From contig CAMFAL010000004.1 in the NCBI GenBank assembly GCA_945948185.1, forward strand, positions 1 to 64,000: a stretch of DNA of 64,000 nucleotides. Direction: 5' to 3'. Below the pieces are notes generated by a model, which ran no database searches, had not been told where the DNA came from, and was given only the letters and a program-made list of their open reading frames with translations. The position numbers and the translations under genes were made by a program. Below, one piece after another: positions 56,187 to 64,000 of this stretch; the stretch's first letter is position 1, and each line of letters begins with the position of its first letter. Source of the DNA: an uncultured Clostridia bacterium. GTDB lineage: Bacteria; Bacillota; Clostridia; Oscillospirales; Oscillospiraceae.

Positions 56187-56773
56187 GCTTTCGCCAGCTT
56201 CGCCGCCAGGGCACAGGCGGCATCCAGCAGCTCCGGTGCCTTCTCCGGCGCCGCGTTCAAGCCTCCGGCAAACACATAGTCAAACTGGGGGATACCGAAC
56301 ATAGCGGCCAGCTGCCGCCAATGGACCACGCCCACGCTGTCCTCATGCTCGAAATCGCCGCCGCTGGTGAGATACACCAGGCGGGAGGCCCGGCAGTCGC
56401 CGTGACAGCCATGCTCGTCATAGTGATAGGTCAGGCCGTTGGCCGAAATATACTCAATGTAGGTCCGCAGGGCCGTCGGGTAGCTCAGGTCCCAGAAGGG
56501 CGCCGCTACCACGATGGCGTCTGCCGCCCGGAACTGCCGGGCCAAGGCAAACACCGGTGCATCCCAGGCTCTCACGGAGGCCAAAGCGTCCCGGTCATTC
56601 AGCATGGCCGCGTCAAAGGGCTTCAGTGCCAGCAGGGTCTCCTGAGAAATGGTCTCGGCTTCCGCATCCGGGTGCTTCCCCCGGAAAGCGGTTAAAAAGG
56701 CATCTGCCAGGGTCCGGGTGCGGGAATCCGCTCCCCGCTGGCTAATGCAGCAGTCTACAAATAAGAGTTTCAT
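56183..56773 (-). CDS. NAD(P)H-dependent flavodoxin-like oxidoreductase (AzoR/MdaB-type)
   Basis: MKLLFVDCCISQRGADSRTRTLADAFLTAF, ADAIVVAAPFWDLSYPTALRTYIEYI, LVYLTSGG. Confidence 0.82.
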   Translation of the reverse strand: MKLLFVDCCISQRGADSRTRTLADAFLTAFRGKHPDAEAETISQETLLALKPFDAAMLNDRDALASVRAWDAPVFALARQFRAADAIVVAAPFWDLSYPTALRTYIEYISANGLTYHYDEHGCHGDCRASRLVYLTSGGDFEHEDSVGVVHWRQLAAMFGIPQFDYVFAGGLNAAPEKAPELLDAACALAAKLAKA

Positions 56774-56799
56774 GGTCCGCTCCCCCTTGAATAATGATA

Positions 56800-58845
56800 T
56801 TATGCCCGCCTGAACATCTTTTCCAGCTCGTATTTTGTCAGCTTCACCGCTACGGGCCGTCCGTGGGGACAGTACTTCACCTCTCCGCTCTGGACCTTCT
56901 CCACCAGAACCCGCAGTTCTGCCGGATCGCTGGTCCAGCCGCCCTTGATGGCCGCCTTGCAAGCCATGGTGTGCAGCAGGTTCTCCCGCTTCTCCTCCAG
57001 GCTGCGCCCGGCCCGGAGGTTCTCCGCGAACTCCTCCAGGGTGGGCGCTGTATCCTCGGCGTTGATATCCGCCGGTACCTCCCGCACCAGGATGGCTCCA
57101 TCACCGAAGTCCTCGCAGGCAAAGCCGAACTGCGTCAGCAGGGACAGGTTTTCCAGCAGCAAGGCACCGTCCTCCTTGGTCAGCTCCGCCGCGATGGGTC
57201 TCAGCAGGGTCTGCCGCATGGGGGGCTCCAAATTGGCCTTCAGCCGGTCAAAGTTGATTCGCTCATGAGCGGCGTGCTTGTCGATGAGCCAGACGCAGCC
57301 GTCCCCGCTCTCGCAGATGATGTAGGTGTGCAGCACCTCTCCGGCAATGCGCCAGGGAGCCTCTTTCGGCTCCTCAATGGTCTGCTGCTCCGGCAGCTCC
57401 AGTGTGGTCTGCGGCTCCGGCGGGATAGCGGGCACGAAAGACGGCTCCGGTTTGGGCAGCTCCGGCTCTGCGGAAGCTTGGGCACGAGGCTCCGGTTTCT
57501 TCTCCGGTGCCGGGGCGGGCCGTTCCACTGGTTTCTCCGTCACAGAGGCCGGGGGCTTTCCGAAGGCGCCCGCCGGTTTTTCCAGCGGTCGGAAAGCCGC
57601 AGGCCGCACCGGGGGCGGAACGCTGTCCGCCACCTGGACGGTGGACCTCCATTCTCCGTCCCAGGATGTAGTGTAGAGCCCTCCGGACACCGGCCGGGCG
57701 GGTTTGGACGGGGCCGCAGGCCGGGCAGGCGCTGCCGGAGCGGGCTTTTCCGTGGGTTTCGCCCCCTGCTCCCGGTAGGTCTTTGCGTCCATGGTCTGAA
57801 AAAAGTCCTTCCGGGGATTCACCGCCTGCTGGACGCTCTTGGGCGCCGCCGGGGCCGTCCGGGCGTCCAGGCAGTCCAGCACAGTGTGGTACACCGCGTC
57901 AAAGACCTCCCGCTCCCGGGCGAATTTCACCTGGGTCTTGGCGGGATGGACGTTCACGTCCACCTCCGTCACCGGAAGAGTCACGGACAAGACACAGCCC
58001 GGGAACTTTCCCTTCATGATCTGGTTACGGTAGCCCTCCTCCAGGGCCGCCGTCAAAAGCTGGGACTTGATGAAGCGGCCGTTGACGAAGAACACCTGCA
58101 TGGAGCGGGAACCTCGCCCCATGAGGGGCTGGGTCACAAAGCCGCTGACGGCCACCTCGCCTCCCCGGCCCTCTACCGGCACCAGGGATTTCGCAAAGTC
58201 CCGGCCCAGGGCCGCGTAGACGGCGGACTCTGTTTTCCCGTCACCGGGAGTGTGGAGGCTCTCCACGCCGTCCTTGATGAATTTGAAGGAGATATCCGGA
58301 TGACTGAGTGCCAGATGCTGCATGAGCCCCGCCACAGCAGCAGTCTCCGCACTGTCTTTTTTCATGAATTTCAGCCGGGCCGGGGTGTTGTAAAACAGGT
58401 CCCGGACGGCGATGGTGGTGCCCACCGGGGCGCCGGCCTCCTCCACCTGGCCGGGCACGCCGCCCTCCAGATGCAGACAAGCGCCGCTCCCACTGTCCTT
58501 CTGCCGGGTCAGGATCTCCACCCGGCTGACAGCAGAGATAGCCGCCAAAGCCTCGCCCCGGAAGCCCAGGGTACCGATCTTCCCCAGGTCACCGGCGGAG
58601 CGCAGCTTGCTGGTGGCATGGCGCAGGAAAGCGGTAGGCAGTTCGCCGGGAGCGATGCCGCACCCGTTATCGGTGACTCGGATCAGGCCCATACCGCCCC
58701 GGCGAATCTCCACCACCACGGCGGAGGCCCCGGCGTCGATGGCATTCTCCACCAGCTCCTTGACCACGCTGGCCGGCCGCTCTACCACTTCACCGGCGGC
58801 AATCAGGTCCGCCACATGGGCGGGTAATTGTTGAATATGGGGCAT
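56800..58845 (-). CDS. mutL: DNA mismatch repair protein MutL
   Basis: IAAGEVVERPASVVKELVENAIDAGAS, GFRGEALAAISAV, GTTIAVRDLFYNTPARLKFMK. Confidence 0.97.
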   Translation of the reverse strand: MPHIQQLPAHVADLIAAGEVVERPASVVKELVENAIDAGASAVVVEIRRGGMGLIRVTDNGCGIAPGELPTAFLRHATSKLRSAGDLGKIGTLGFRGEALAAISAVSRVEILTRQKDSGSGACLHLEGGVPGQVEEAGAPVGTTIAVRDLFYNTPARLKFMKKDSAETAAVAGLMQHLALSHPDISFKFIKDGVESLHTPGDGKTESAVYAALGRDFAKSLVPVEGRGGEVAVSGFVTQPLMGRGSRSMQVFFVNGRFIKSQLLTAALEEGYRNQIMKGKFPGCVLSVTLPVTEVDVNVHPAKTQVKFAREREVFDAVYHTVLDCLDARTAPAAPKSVQQAVNPRKDFFQTMDAKTYREQGAKPTEKPAPAAPARPAAPSKPARPVSGGLYTTSWDGEWRSTVQVADSVPPPVRPAAFRPLEKPAGAFGKPPASVTEKPVERPAPAPEKKPEPRAQASAEPELPKPEPSFVPAIPPEPQTTLELPEQQTIEEPKEAPWRIAGEVLHTYIICESGDGCVWLIDKHAAHERINFDRLKANLEPPMRQTLLRPIAAELTKEDGALLLENLSLLTQFGFACEDFGDGAILVREVPADINAEDTAPTLEEFAENLRAGRSLEEKRENLLHTMACKAAIKGGWTSDPAELRVLVEKVQSGEVKYCPHGRPVAVKLTKYELEKMFRRA

Positions 58846-58872
58846 CTCACATACCTCCAGGAAAGCAAAAAC

Positions 58873-59787
58873 TCACAGGAACAGCACTGCCACCACAGGG
58901 ATGGTGATAATGGATACCAGAGTGGTTAAAAAGGTACCCTGGGCCATGCACTCCGTGTCGCCGTTGTACTCCATGCACAGCATAGTGCCGTTGACCGCTG
59001 CGGGCATGGCCATGAGGATAACGGAGACGCCCGCCACCACGGGCGGCTCCACACCCATCCAGCCCAGGATCACCCACAGCATGGCCGGCAGCACCAGCAG
59101 CCGCAGCGCCGTCAGCACCCACAGCCGTGGGGAGGCGAATACCTGCTTCGCCGACAGGCCCGCCAGCAGGGAACCCACCACCAGCAGGGACATCGGCGTG
59201 GTCAGGTCGCCCACAAAGGCCGTACACTCTCCTACCAGGGCCGGCAGAGAAATGCGGCCCAGAGCGATCACCAGGGCGGCGACAGAGGCAATAATGCAGG
59301 GAGAGACCAATTGCTGCCAGCGGAACTTGGCCCGTCCAGACAGCATCAGCGGTCCCAGGGAATAGGACAGCAGGTTGAAGGGCAGCACCAGGATAACGGC
59401 ATAGAACAGCGCCTCCGGGCCGAAGATGGCCACTGTCACCGGATAGCCAATAAAAGCCACGTTGGGAAACATCAGGATATAACGCCACACGCCCTTCTGC
59501 TTGTCCGTGCCGCCCAGCAGCCGGGGCACCACGGCAGCCACCAGCAGCTCCATGCCGTAAAACACCACCGCCACCTTCAGCACCGACAGGATCTCCGACA
59601 CGCCGGGCAGGGAATCCCCCGTGGCCACAGTGGCGATGATCAGACAGGGCACAGTGATATTCAGGATGATCTTGCAGATCTTCTGGTCAGTCTCTCCTCC
59701 CATGTAGCCCAGGCGGCGGGCCAGGTAGCCTGCGGCGATGCCGAAGAGAATCACCAGCATTTCAAAAAAGGTATCCAAAAAACTCAT
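58873..59787 (-). CDS. AEC-family transporter
   Basis: 304 aa, about 10 hydrophobic segments, N-term FGIAAGYLARRLGYMGGETDQKICKIILNITVPCLI. Confidence 0.88.
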   Translation of the reverse strand: MSFLDTFFEMLVILFGIAAGYLARRLGYMGGETDQKICKIILNITVPCLIIATVATGDSLPGVSEILSVLKVAVVFYGMELLVAAVVPRLLGGTDKQKGVWRYILMFPNVAFIGYPVTVAIFGPEALFYAVILVLPFNLLSYSLGPLMLSGRAKFRWQQLVSPCIIASVAALVIALGRISLPALVGECTAFVGDLTTPMSLLVVGSLLAGLSAKQVFASPRLWVLTALRLLVLPAMLWVILGWMGVEPPVVAGVSVILMAMPAAVNGTMLCMEYNGDTECMAQGTFLTTLVSIITIPVVAVLFL

Positions 59788-59813
59788 GGATCTGTTCTTC
59801 TTTCTCTTTTAAA

Positions 59814-60281
59814 TCACGCCTCGCGCCACTGGCTGCGGAAGCCTAGGGCGTCCACCAGGGCATACAGCTGCCGCACGGAGCGGGCGTCCCCCTCCACGGA
59901 GCGCAGCAATTGATTTTTGCCGGTGGTCTCAATGTTGACGGTCCAGTCGCCGTCCTTCTCCCAGCAGTAGACCATTTTGATGGTCTTCTGGGGAATTTCC
60001 GTCTCCCCCAGGGTCAGCATACCGTCCCGGATAGTCCAGCGCAGCGTCTCGCTGGCACTCTTGTCTCCGGGCAGCAGCTTCATCATCTGAGGATACAGCA
60101 GCCAGATCAGCACCGGCACCAGGATGGCGATACCGATCTGGGGCATAAGGCCGGCCTCCAAACGGGTGGACAGCATCCGCGCCATAGGCAGCATCACCAG
60201 GATGACCACTACCGCCGTGATCCCAAGGGCCGCCGCCTTCCGCCAGCCGCCGCTGCGTTTGATGGTCAGTTCACCAGACAT
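59814..60281 (-). CDS. Conserved membrane protein of unknown function
   Basis: Start at MSGELTIKRSGG after ggag; two TM segments then a soluble C-terminus. Confidence 0.55.
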   Translation of the reverse strand: MSGELTIKRSGGWRKAAALGITAVVVILVMLPMARMLSTRLEAGLMPQIGIAILVPVLIWLLYPQMMKLLPGDKSASETLRWTIRDGMLTLGETEIPQKTIKMVYCWEKDGDWTVNIETTGKNQLLRSVEGDARSVRQLYALVDALGFRSQWREA

Positions 60282-60297
60282 GGTCGTTTCTCCTTTT

Positions 60298-61005
60298 TTA
60301 TAGCATAGTCCACGCGCTGAGTGCGTTAGCCGCCGCGTGAATGACAATGGATGTCCAAAGGGTCCCGCTGTGTTCATAAGCCCAGGCCAGCACCAGTCCC
60401 GGCACCAGATACTGGACCATCAGCAGGAAATAGGTGATATCCTGCTTCACCACCGCGAACTGCCACACGTGCAGCAGGGCGAACAGGAAGCAGCTCAGCA
60501 GGTACGCCACGACCCGGCTCTTGCTTTTCAGGTTGCCGAACACCAGGCCCCGGAAGAGAACCTCCTCCACAAAGGGGGCCAGGAAAACGACAATCAGCAG
60601 CGTCACCCGGGGGGCATCCTGGATCTGGGCGGAAATGGTGGTGTCGTTGAGATTGGTCCGGTTGGTGATAACCAGGTTGCTGAGCCGGTACACCAGCTCG
60701 TTAAGGCCATACAGCCCTATCAAGCCCACCAGCACCGATTTGCAGGCATTTCCCAGATTGTCCGCGAACTGCCGGGAGGTGCGCAGCAGGAACTTGTGGA
60801 AAATGATAACCGTGACGGCAAACAGAACGTAGTAATAGATCATGTTCTGCATGGCGGCAGAGATGTTCACCGCCAGCAGTTTCTCCAACGTCCGGAACAG
60901 CGGATCCGCGGCAAAGGGCAGAACCACCAGATAGATGATGAAAAAAATCACACCGGCGATCTGCTCCCCAAGGGACATGTAGGATGCGGACTTGCGTTTT
61001 GCCAT
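60298..61005 (-). CDS. CPBP-family intramembrane metalloprotease
   Basis: FVEEVLFRGLVFGNL (EExxxR), FALLHVWQF, VIHAAANALSA. Confidence 0.88.
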   Translation of the reverse strand: MAKRKSASYMSLGEQIAGVIFFIIYLVVLPFAADPLFRTLEKLLAVNISAAMQNMIYYYVLFAVTVIIFHKFLLRTSRQFADNLGNACKSVLVGLIGLYGLNELVYRLSNLVITNRTNLNDTTISAQIQDAPRVTLLIVVFLAPFVEEVLFRGLVFGNLKSKSRVVAYLLSCFLFALLHVWQFAVVKQDITYFLLMVQYLVPGLVLAWAYEHSGTLWTSIVIHAAANALSAWTML

Positions 61006-61077
61006 AGAAACCTCCTAGATGTGCACAGCTTCGCCGTGCGGGGAGACGCCCCGCGCCGTTCCCAGCCGGCGTATCCC

Positions 61078-63681
61078 TCACATGAGCTTCTGTTTCAGCT
61101 CATACAGCAAACTCATCGCCTCGATAGGCGTCAGCGTATCCGGCTGGCACCGCCGCAGGGCGTCCAGCACCTCGCCTTCCCCGATGGCGTCCAGGGACAC
61201 CTGATCGGTCTCCTTCCGGGCGGCCACATACTGCACGCCATTCTCCGCCTCCAGTTCCTTCAAAACGGCCTTGGCACGCTGAACCACCTTGTCGGGCAGG
61301 CCCGCCAGTTTGGCGACCTCGATGCCGTAGCTGCGGTCTGCGCCGCCGGGTACGATCTTCCGCAGGAAGATGATGTCCTCTCCTCTGGTTTTCACGGCGA
61401 TGGAATAGTTCACAGTGCCGGGGAGGGTCCCCTCCAGCTCCGTCAGTTCGTGGTAATGGGTGGCGAACAGGGTCTTGGCTCCCAGCAGCTTCCGGTCGGC
61501 ACAGTATTCCAGCACCGCACGGGCGATGGACATGCCGTCAAAGGTACTGGTGCCCCGGCCGATCTCGTCCAGGATCAGCAGGGAGTTCTTTGTGGCGTGG
61601 TGCAAAATGTCGGAGACCTCCGTCATCTCCACCATGAAGGTGGACTGGCCGGCGGAAAGGTCGTCGCTGGCACCGATGCGGGTGAAGATGCGGTCCACCA
61701 CGCCGATATGGGCGAATTTCGCCGGGACAAAGGAGCCCATCTGAGCCATCAGGACGATCAACGCCACCTGGCGCATATAGGTGGACTTGCCCGCCATGTT
61801 GGGGCCGGTGATGATCGCCACCCGGTCCTCCTTCTCACCCATAAAGGTGTCGTTGGGGACAAAAAGCGCATCCTTCAGGACACGCTCCACCACGGGATGA
61901 CGGCCCTCCTTGATCTCAATGACGCCGGATTCGTCTACGTCGGGGCGGCAGTAGTTATTCCGCACCGCCACGGCGGCAAAGGAAGTCAGCGCATCGATCT
62001 CAGCCACGGCGGCAGCCGTCTTCTGGATGCGCTGGGCGGCGGCGGAGACCTCCTCCCGCAGGGCCGTGAACAGCTCGTACTCCAGAGCTACCACCCGCTC
62101 CGAGGCCGTCAGAACCTGGTGCTCCAGGTCTTTCAGCTCCTGGGTAATGAACCGCTCGCCGTTCACCAGAGTCTGCTTGCGGATGTATGTATCAGGAACC
62201 AGCTCCTTGAAAGAGTTGCTGACCTCGATGTAGTAACCAAAAACTTTATTGTAGCCGATCTTCAGGGTGCGGATGCCGGTGCGCTCTTTTTCCTTGGCCT
62301 CCATCTCGGCGATGATGCCCTTGCCGCCCTTTAGGATGTGGCGCAGGCGGTCCACCTCCTCGTGGAAGCCATCCCGGATGAATCCGCCCTCCCGGACGGA
62401 GAAGGGCGGCTCGTCGCAGATGGTGGCGGCGATGCGGGCCCCGATATCGTCCAGGGTGTCCAGTTCCGTAGTCAGCTCCCCCAGGCGGCGGTCCGAGAGC
62501 CGGGACACCTGCTCCTTCACGGCAGGCAGCTTTTCGATAGCCGCCCGCAGGGAGGCCATGTCCCGGCCGCCGGCAGTGCCGTAGACGATGCGGCCGATGA
62601 GCCGCTCCATGTCGCCCAGGCCGGTCATGGCGGCGATCAGTTCTTCTCTTGCGATGGTGTCGTCCACCAAAGCCGCCACAGCGGAATTCCGCTTACAGAT
62701 GGCGGTCACGCTCAGCAGGGGCCGCTCCAGCCAGGAACGCAGGCAACGGGCGCCCATGGGGGTCCGGGTCTTGTCCAGCACCCACAGCAGGCTCCCCTTT
62801 TTCTCCTTGCCCCGCAGGGTCTCCGTCAGCTCCAGGTTCCGCCGTGCCGTCAGGTCCAGCTCCATAAAGCGGCCCTGCTCGTAGTAATCCAGGTCGTTAA
62901 TGTGGGAGAGATCCGTTTTTTGGGTCTCGTACAGATAATTCAGCAGTCCGCCCAGGGCCATGGCCGCCGCCGGGTTTCCGGCAGGCAGGTTCTTCAGGGC
63001 ATCCTCCCCGAACTGCTTCCGGATGTTCTGCTCCGCCTCTTTCAAAAGAAAGCGGCGCTCGCCGCCGTTCTCCACCCGGCAGGAAAACTTGTCCCGCAGG
63101 GTGTCCGTCAGAGTCCGCTCGGCATAGGCACCGTCGTTCAAAATGGCCTCGGCGGGAGAGAAGCGGCCCAGCTCGTTGATGACGTGCTCCAGCCGGTCCT
63201 TCCCGGTGAAGGCCGTCAGGTGGGCCTTGCCGGTGGAGATGTCGCAGAAGGCCACGCCGGCACAGCGGGAGTCCAGATAGATGCCGCAGATAAAGTTGCT
63301 GGACTTGTCGTCCAGGCAGGCGGCGTCGATAACCGTTCCCGGCGTCACCACCCGGATAATGTCCCGCTTCACCAGCCCCTTGGCAGTGGCGGGGTCCTCC
63401 ATCTGCTCACAGATGGCCACCTTATAGCCCTTACTGATGAGTCGGGCGATATAGGACTCGCTGGCGTGGTAGGGGATGCCGCACATAGGGACCTTGTCCT
63501 CCGGGGCCTTGTTGGGGTCCTTGTCCCGGGAGGTCAGGGTCAGATCCAGCTCCTTGGACGCCGTGCGGGCGTCATCGGCAAACATCTCGTAGAAGTCACC
63601 CAGGCGGAAGAACAGAATGGAGTCCGGGTTATCTTTCTTGATTTCCAGATATTGCTTCATCATGGGGGTCAATTCCGCCAT
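61078..63681 (-). CDS. mutS: DNA mismatch repair protein MutS
   Basis: LTPMMKQYLEIK, FFRLGDFYEMF, ITGPNMAGKSTYMRQVALIVLMAQMGSFVPA, DEIGRGTSTFDG. Confidence 0.98.
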   Translation of the reverse strand: MAELTPMMKQYLEIKKDNPDSILFFRLGDFYEMFADDARTASKELDLTLTSRDKDPNKAPEDKVPMCGIPYHASESYIARLISKGYKVAICEQMEDPATAKGLVKRDIIRVVTPGTVIDAACLDDKSSNFICGIYLDSRCAGVAFCDISTGKAHLTAFTGKDRLEHVINELGRFSPAEAILNDGAYAERTLTDTLRDKFSCRVENGGERRFLLKEAEQNIRKQFGEDALKNLPAGNPAAAMALGGLLNYLYETQKTDLSHINDLDYYEQGRFMELDLTARRNLELTETLRGKEKKGSLLWVLDKTRTPMGARCLRSWLERPLLSVTAICKRNSAVAALVDDTIAREELIAAMTGLGDMERLIGRIVYGTAGGRDMASLRAAIEKLPAVKEQVSRLSDRRLGELTTELDTLDDIGARIAATICDEPPFSVREGGFIRDGFHEEVDRLRHILKGGKGIIAEMEAKEKERTGIRTLKIGYNKVFGYYIEVSNSFKELVPDTYIRKQTLVNGERFITQELKDLEHQVLTASERVVALEYELFTALREEVSAAAQRIQKTAAAVAEIDALTSFAAVAVRNNYCRPDVDESGVIEIKEGRHPVVERVLKDALFVPNDTFMGEKEDRVAIITGPNMAGKSTYMRQVALIVLMAQMGSFVPAKFAHIGVVDRIFTRIGASDDLSAGQSTFMVEMTEVSDILHHATKNSLLILDEIGRGTSTFDGMSIARAVLEYCADRKLLGAKTLFATHYHELTELEGTLPGTVNYSIAVKTRGEDIIFLRKIVPGGADRSYGIEVAKLAGLPDKVVQRAKAVLKELEAENGVQYVAARKETDQVSLDAIGEGEVLDALRRCQPDTLTPIEAMSLLYELKQKLM

Positions 63682-63721
63682 GAGCTTCACCTCGTTATCT
63701 CTGTATATCGTAAGCGGCCGC

Positions 63722-64000
63722 TTAAACCGGCTCGCCGTACAGGGCCCAGGTATTGCTGTCTGTGACCTTCACGTCCACGAACTGCCCCATCAGGCTCTTG
63801 TCTCCCTTGAGCCGCACCAGGCGGTTGCCGTCGGTCCGGGAGGCCAGGGGATATGCCGGATCGTCACTCTCGCCGTCCACCAGCACCCGGACCGTCTGGC
63901 CGATGTAGGCCGCATGGAGGGCAGCGGACTTGGCGTTCTGAACCTCCAACAGCTTGTCGAACCATTTCTGCTTCTCCTGTCGGGTAGCCGGGTCCGGCAT
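63722..64000 (-). CDS. miaB: tRNA-2-methylthio-N6-dimethylallyladenosine synthase, C-terminal part (runs off window)
   Basis: C-terminal TRAM-like segment GQTVRVLVDG...GNRLVRLKGDKSLMGQFVDVKVTDSNTWALYGE; adjacent to mutS. Confidence 0.85.
   Translation of the reverse strand: MPDPATRQEKQKWFDKLLEVQNAKSAALHAAYIGQTVRVLVDGESDDPAYPLASRTDGNRLVRLKGDKSLMGQFVDVKVTDSNTWALYGEPV

Noticed and set aside
56794-58827. 677-aa plus-strand ORF opposite mutL
   Set aside because: Mirror-frame artefact; MutL motifs are unambiguous on the minus strand.
60337-62334. 665-aa plus-strand ORF opposite the CPBP protease and mutS genes
   Set aside because: Overlaps two well-supported genes; artefact.

Overview
64 kb window from a high-GC, strict-anaerobe-like Firmicute chromosome (Oscillospiraceae-like by gene content and order; an inference). 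Most of it is densely coding. Left third: a phosphonate-type ABC transporter (phnD-phnC-fused phnE) behind a leader with a consensus promoter and an intrinsic terminator; a pdxA2-tctBAC-PrpR-like-AbrB-like cluster with an exact -24/-12 sigma-54 promoter; and a LacI-LarA-like-GntP-UxaA(small/large)-NifJ hydroxy-acid-type catabolic cassette. A decayed mobile-element island (about 20.79-22.12 kb) with imperfect inverted repeats and an IS4-type transposase relic separates nifJ from glgP. Middle: ilvD/ilvC and leuACDB, with T-box leaders upstream of ilvC (specifier read as AUC/Ile) and leuA (read as CUG/Leu) and a multi-hairpin insert between leuC and leuD; then carA and a 1345-aa CarB-DapF fusion whose epimerase domain has Ala in place of the first catalytic Cys. 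Right third: lepA, an MBOAT/SGNH-like pair, divIVA/sepF/yggS, hfq, miaA, mutL, mutS and the C-terminus of miaB. No tRNA, rRNA or CRISPR array was recognised. The strongest candidates for follow-up are the CarB-DapF fusion with its active-site change, the phnD leader RNA, and the LarA/UxaA/NifJ cassette.
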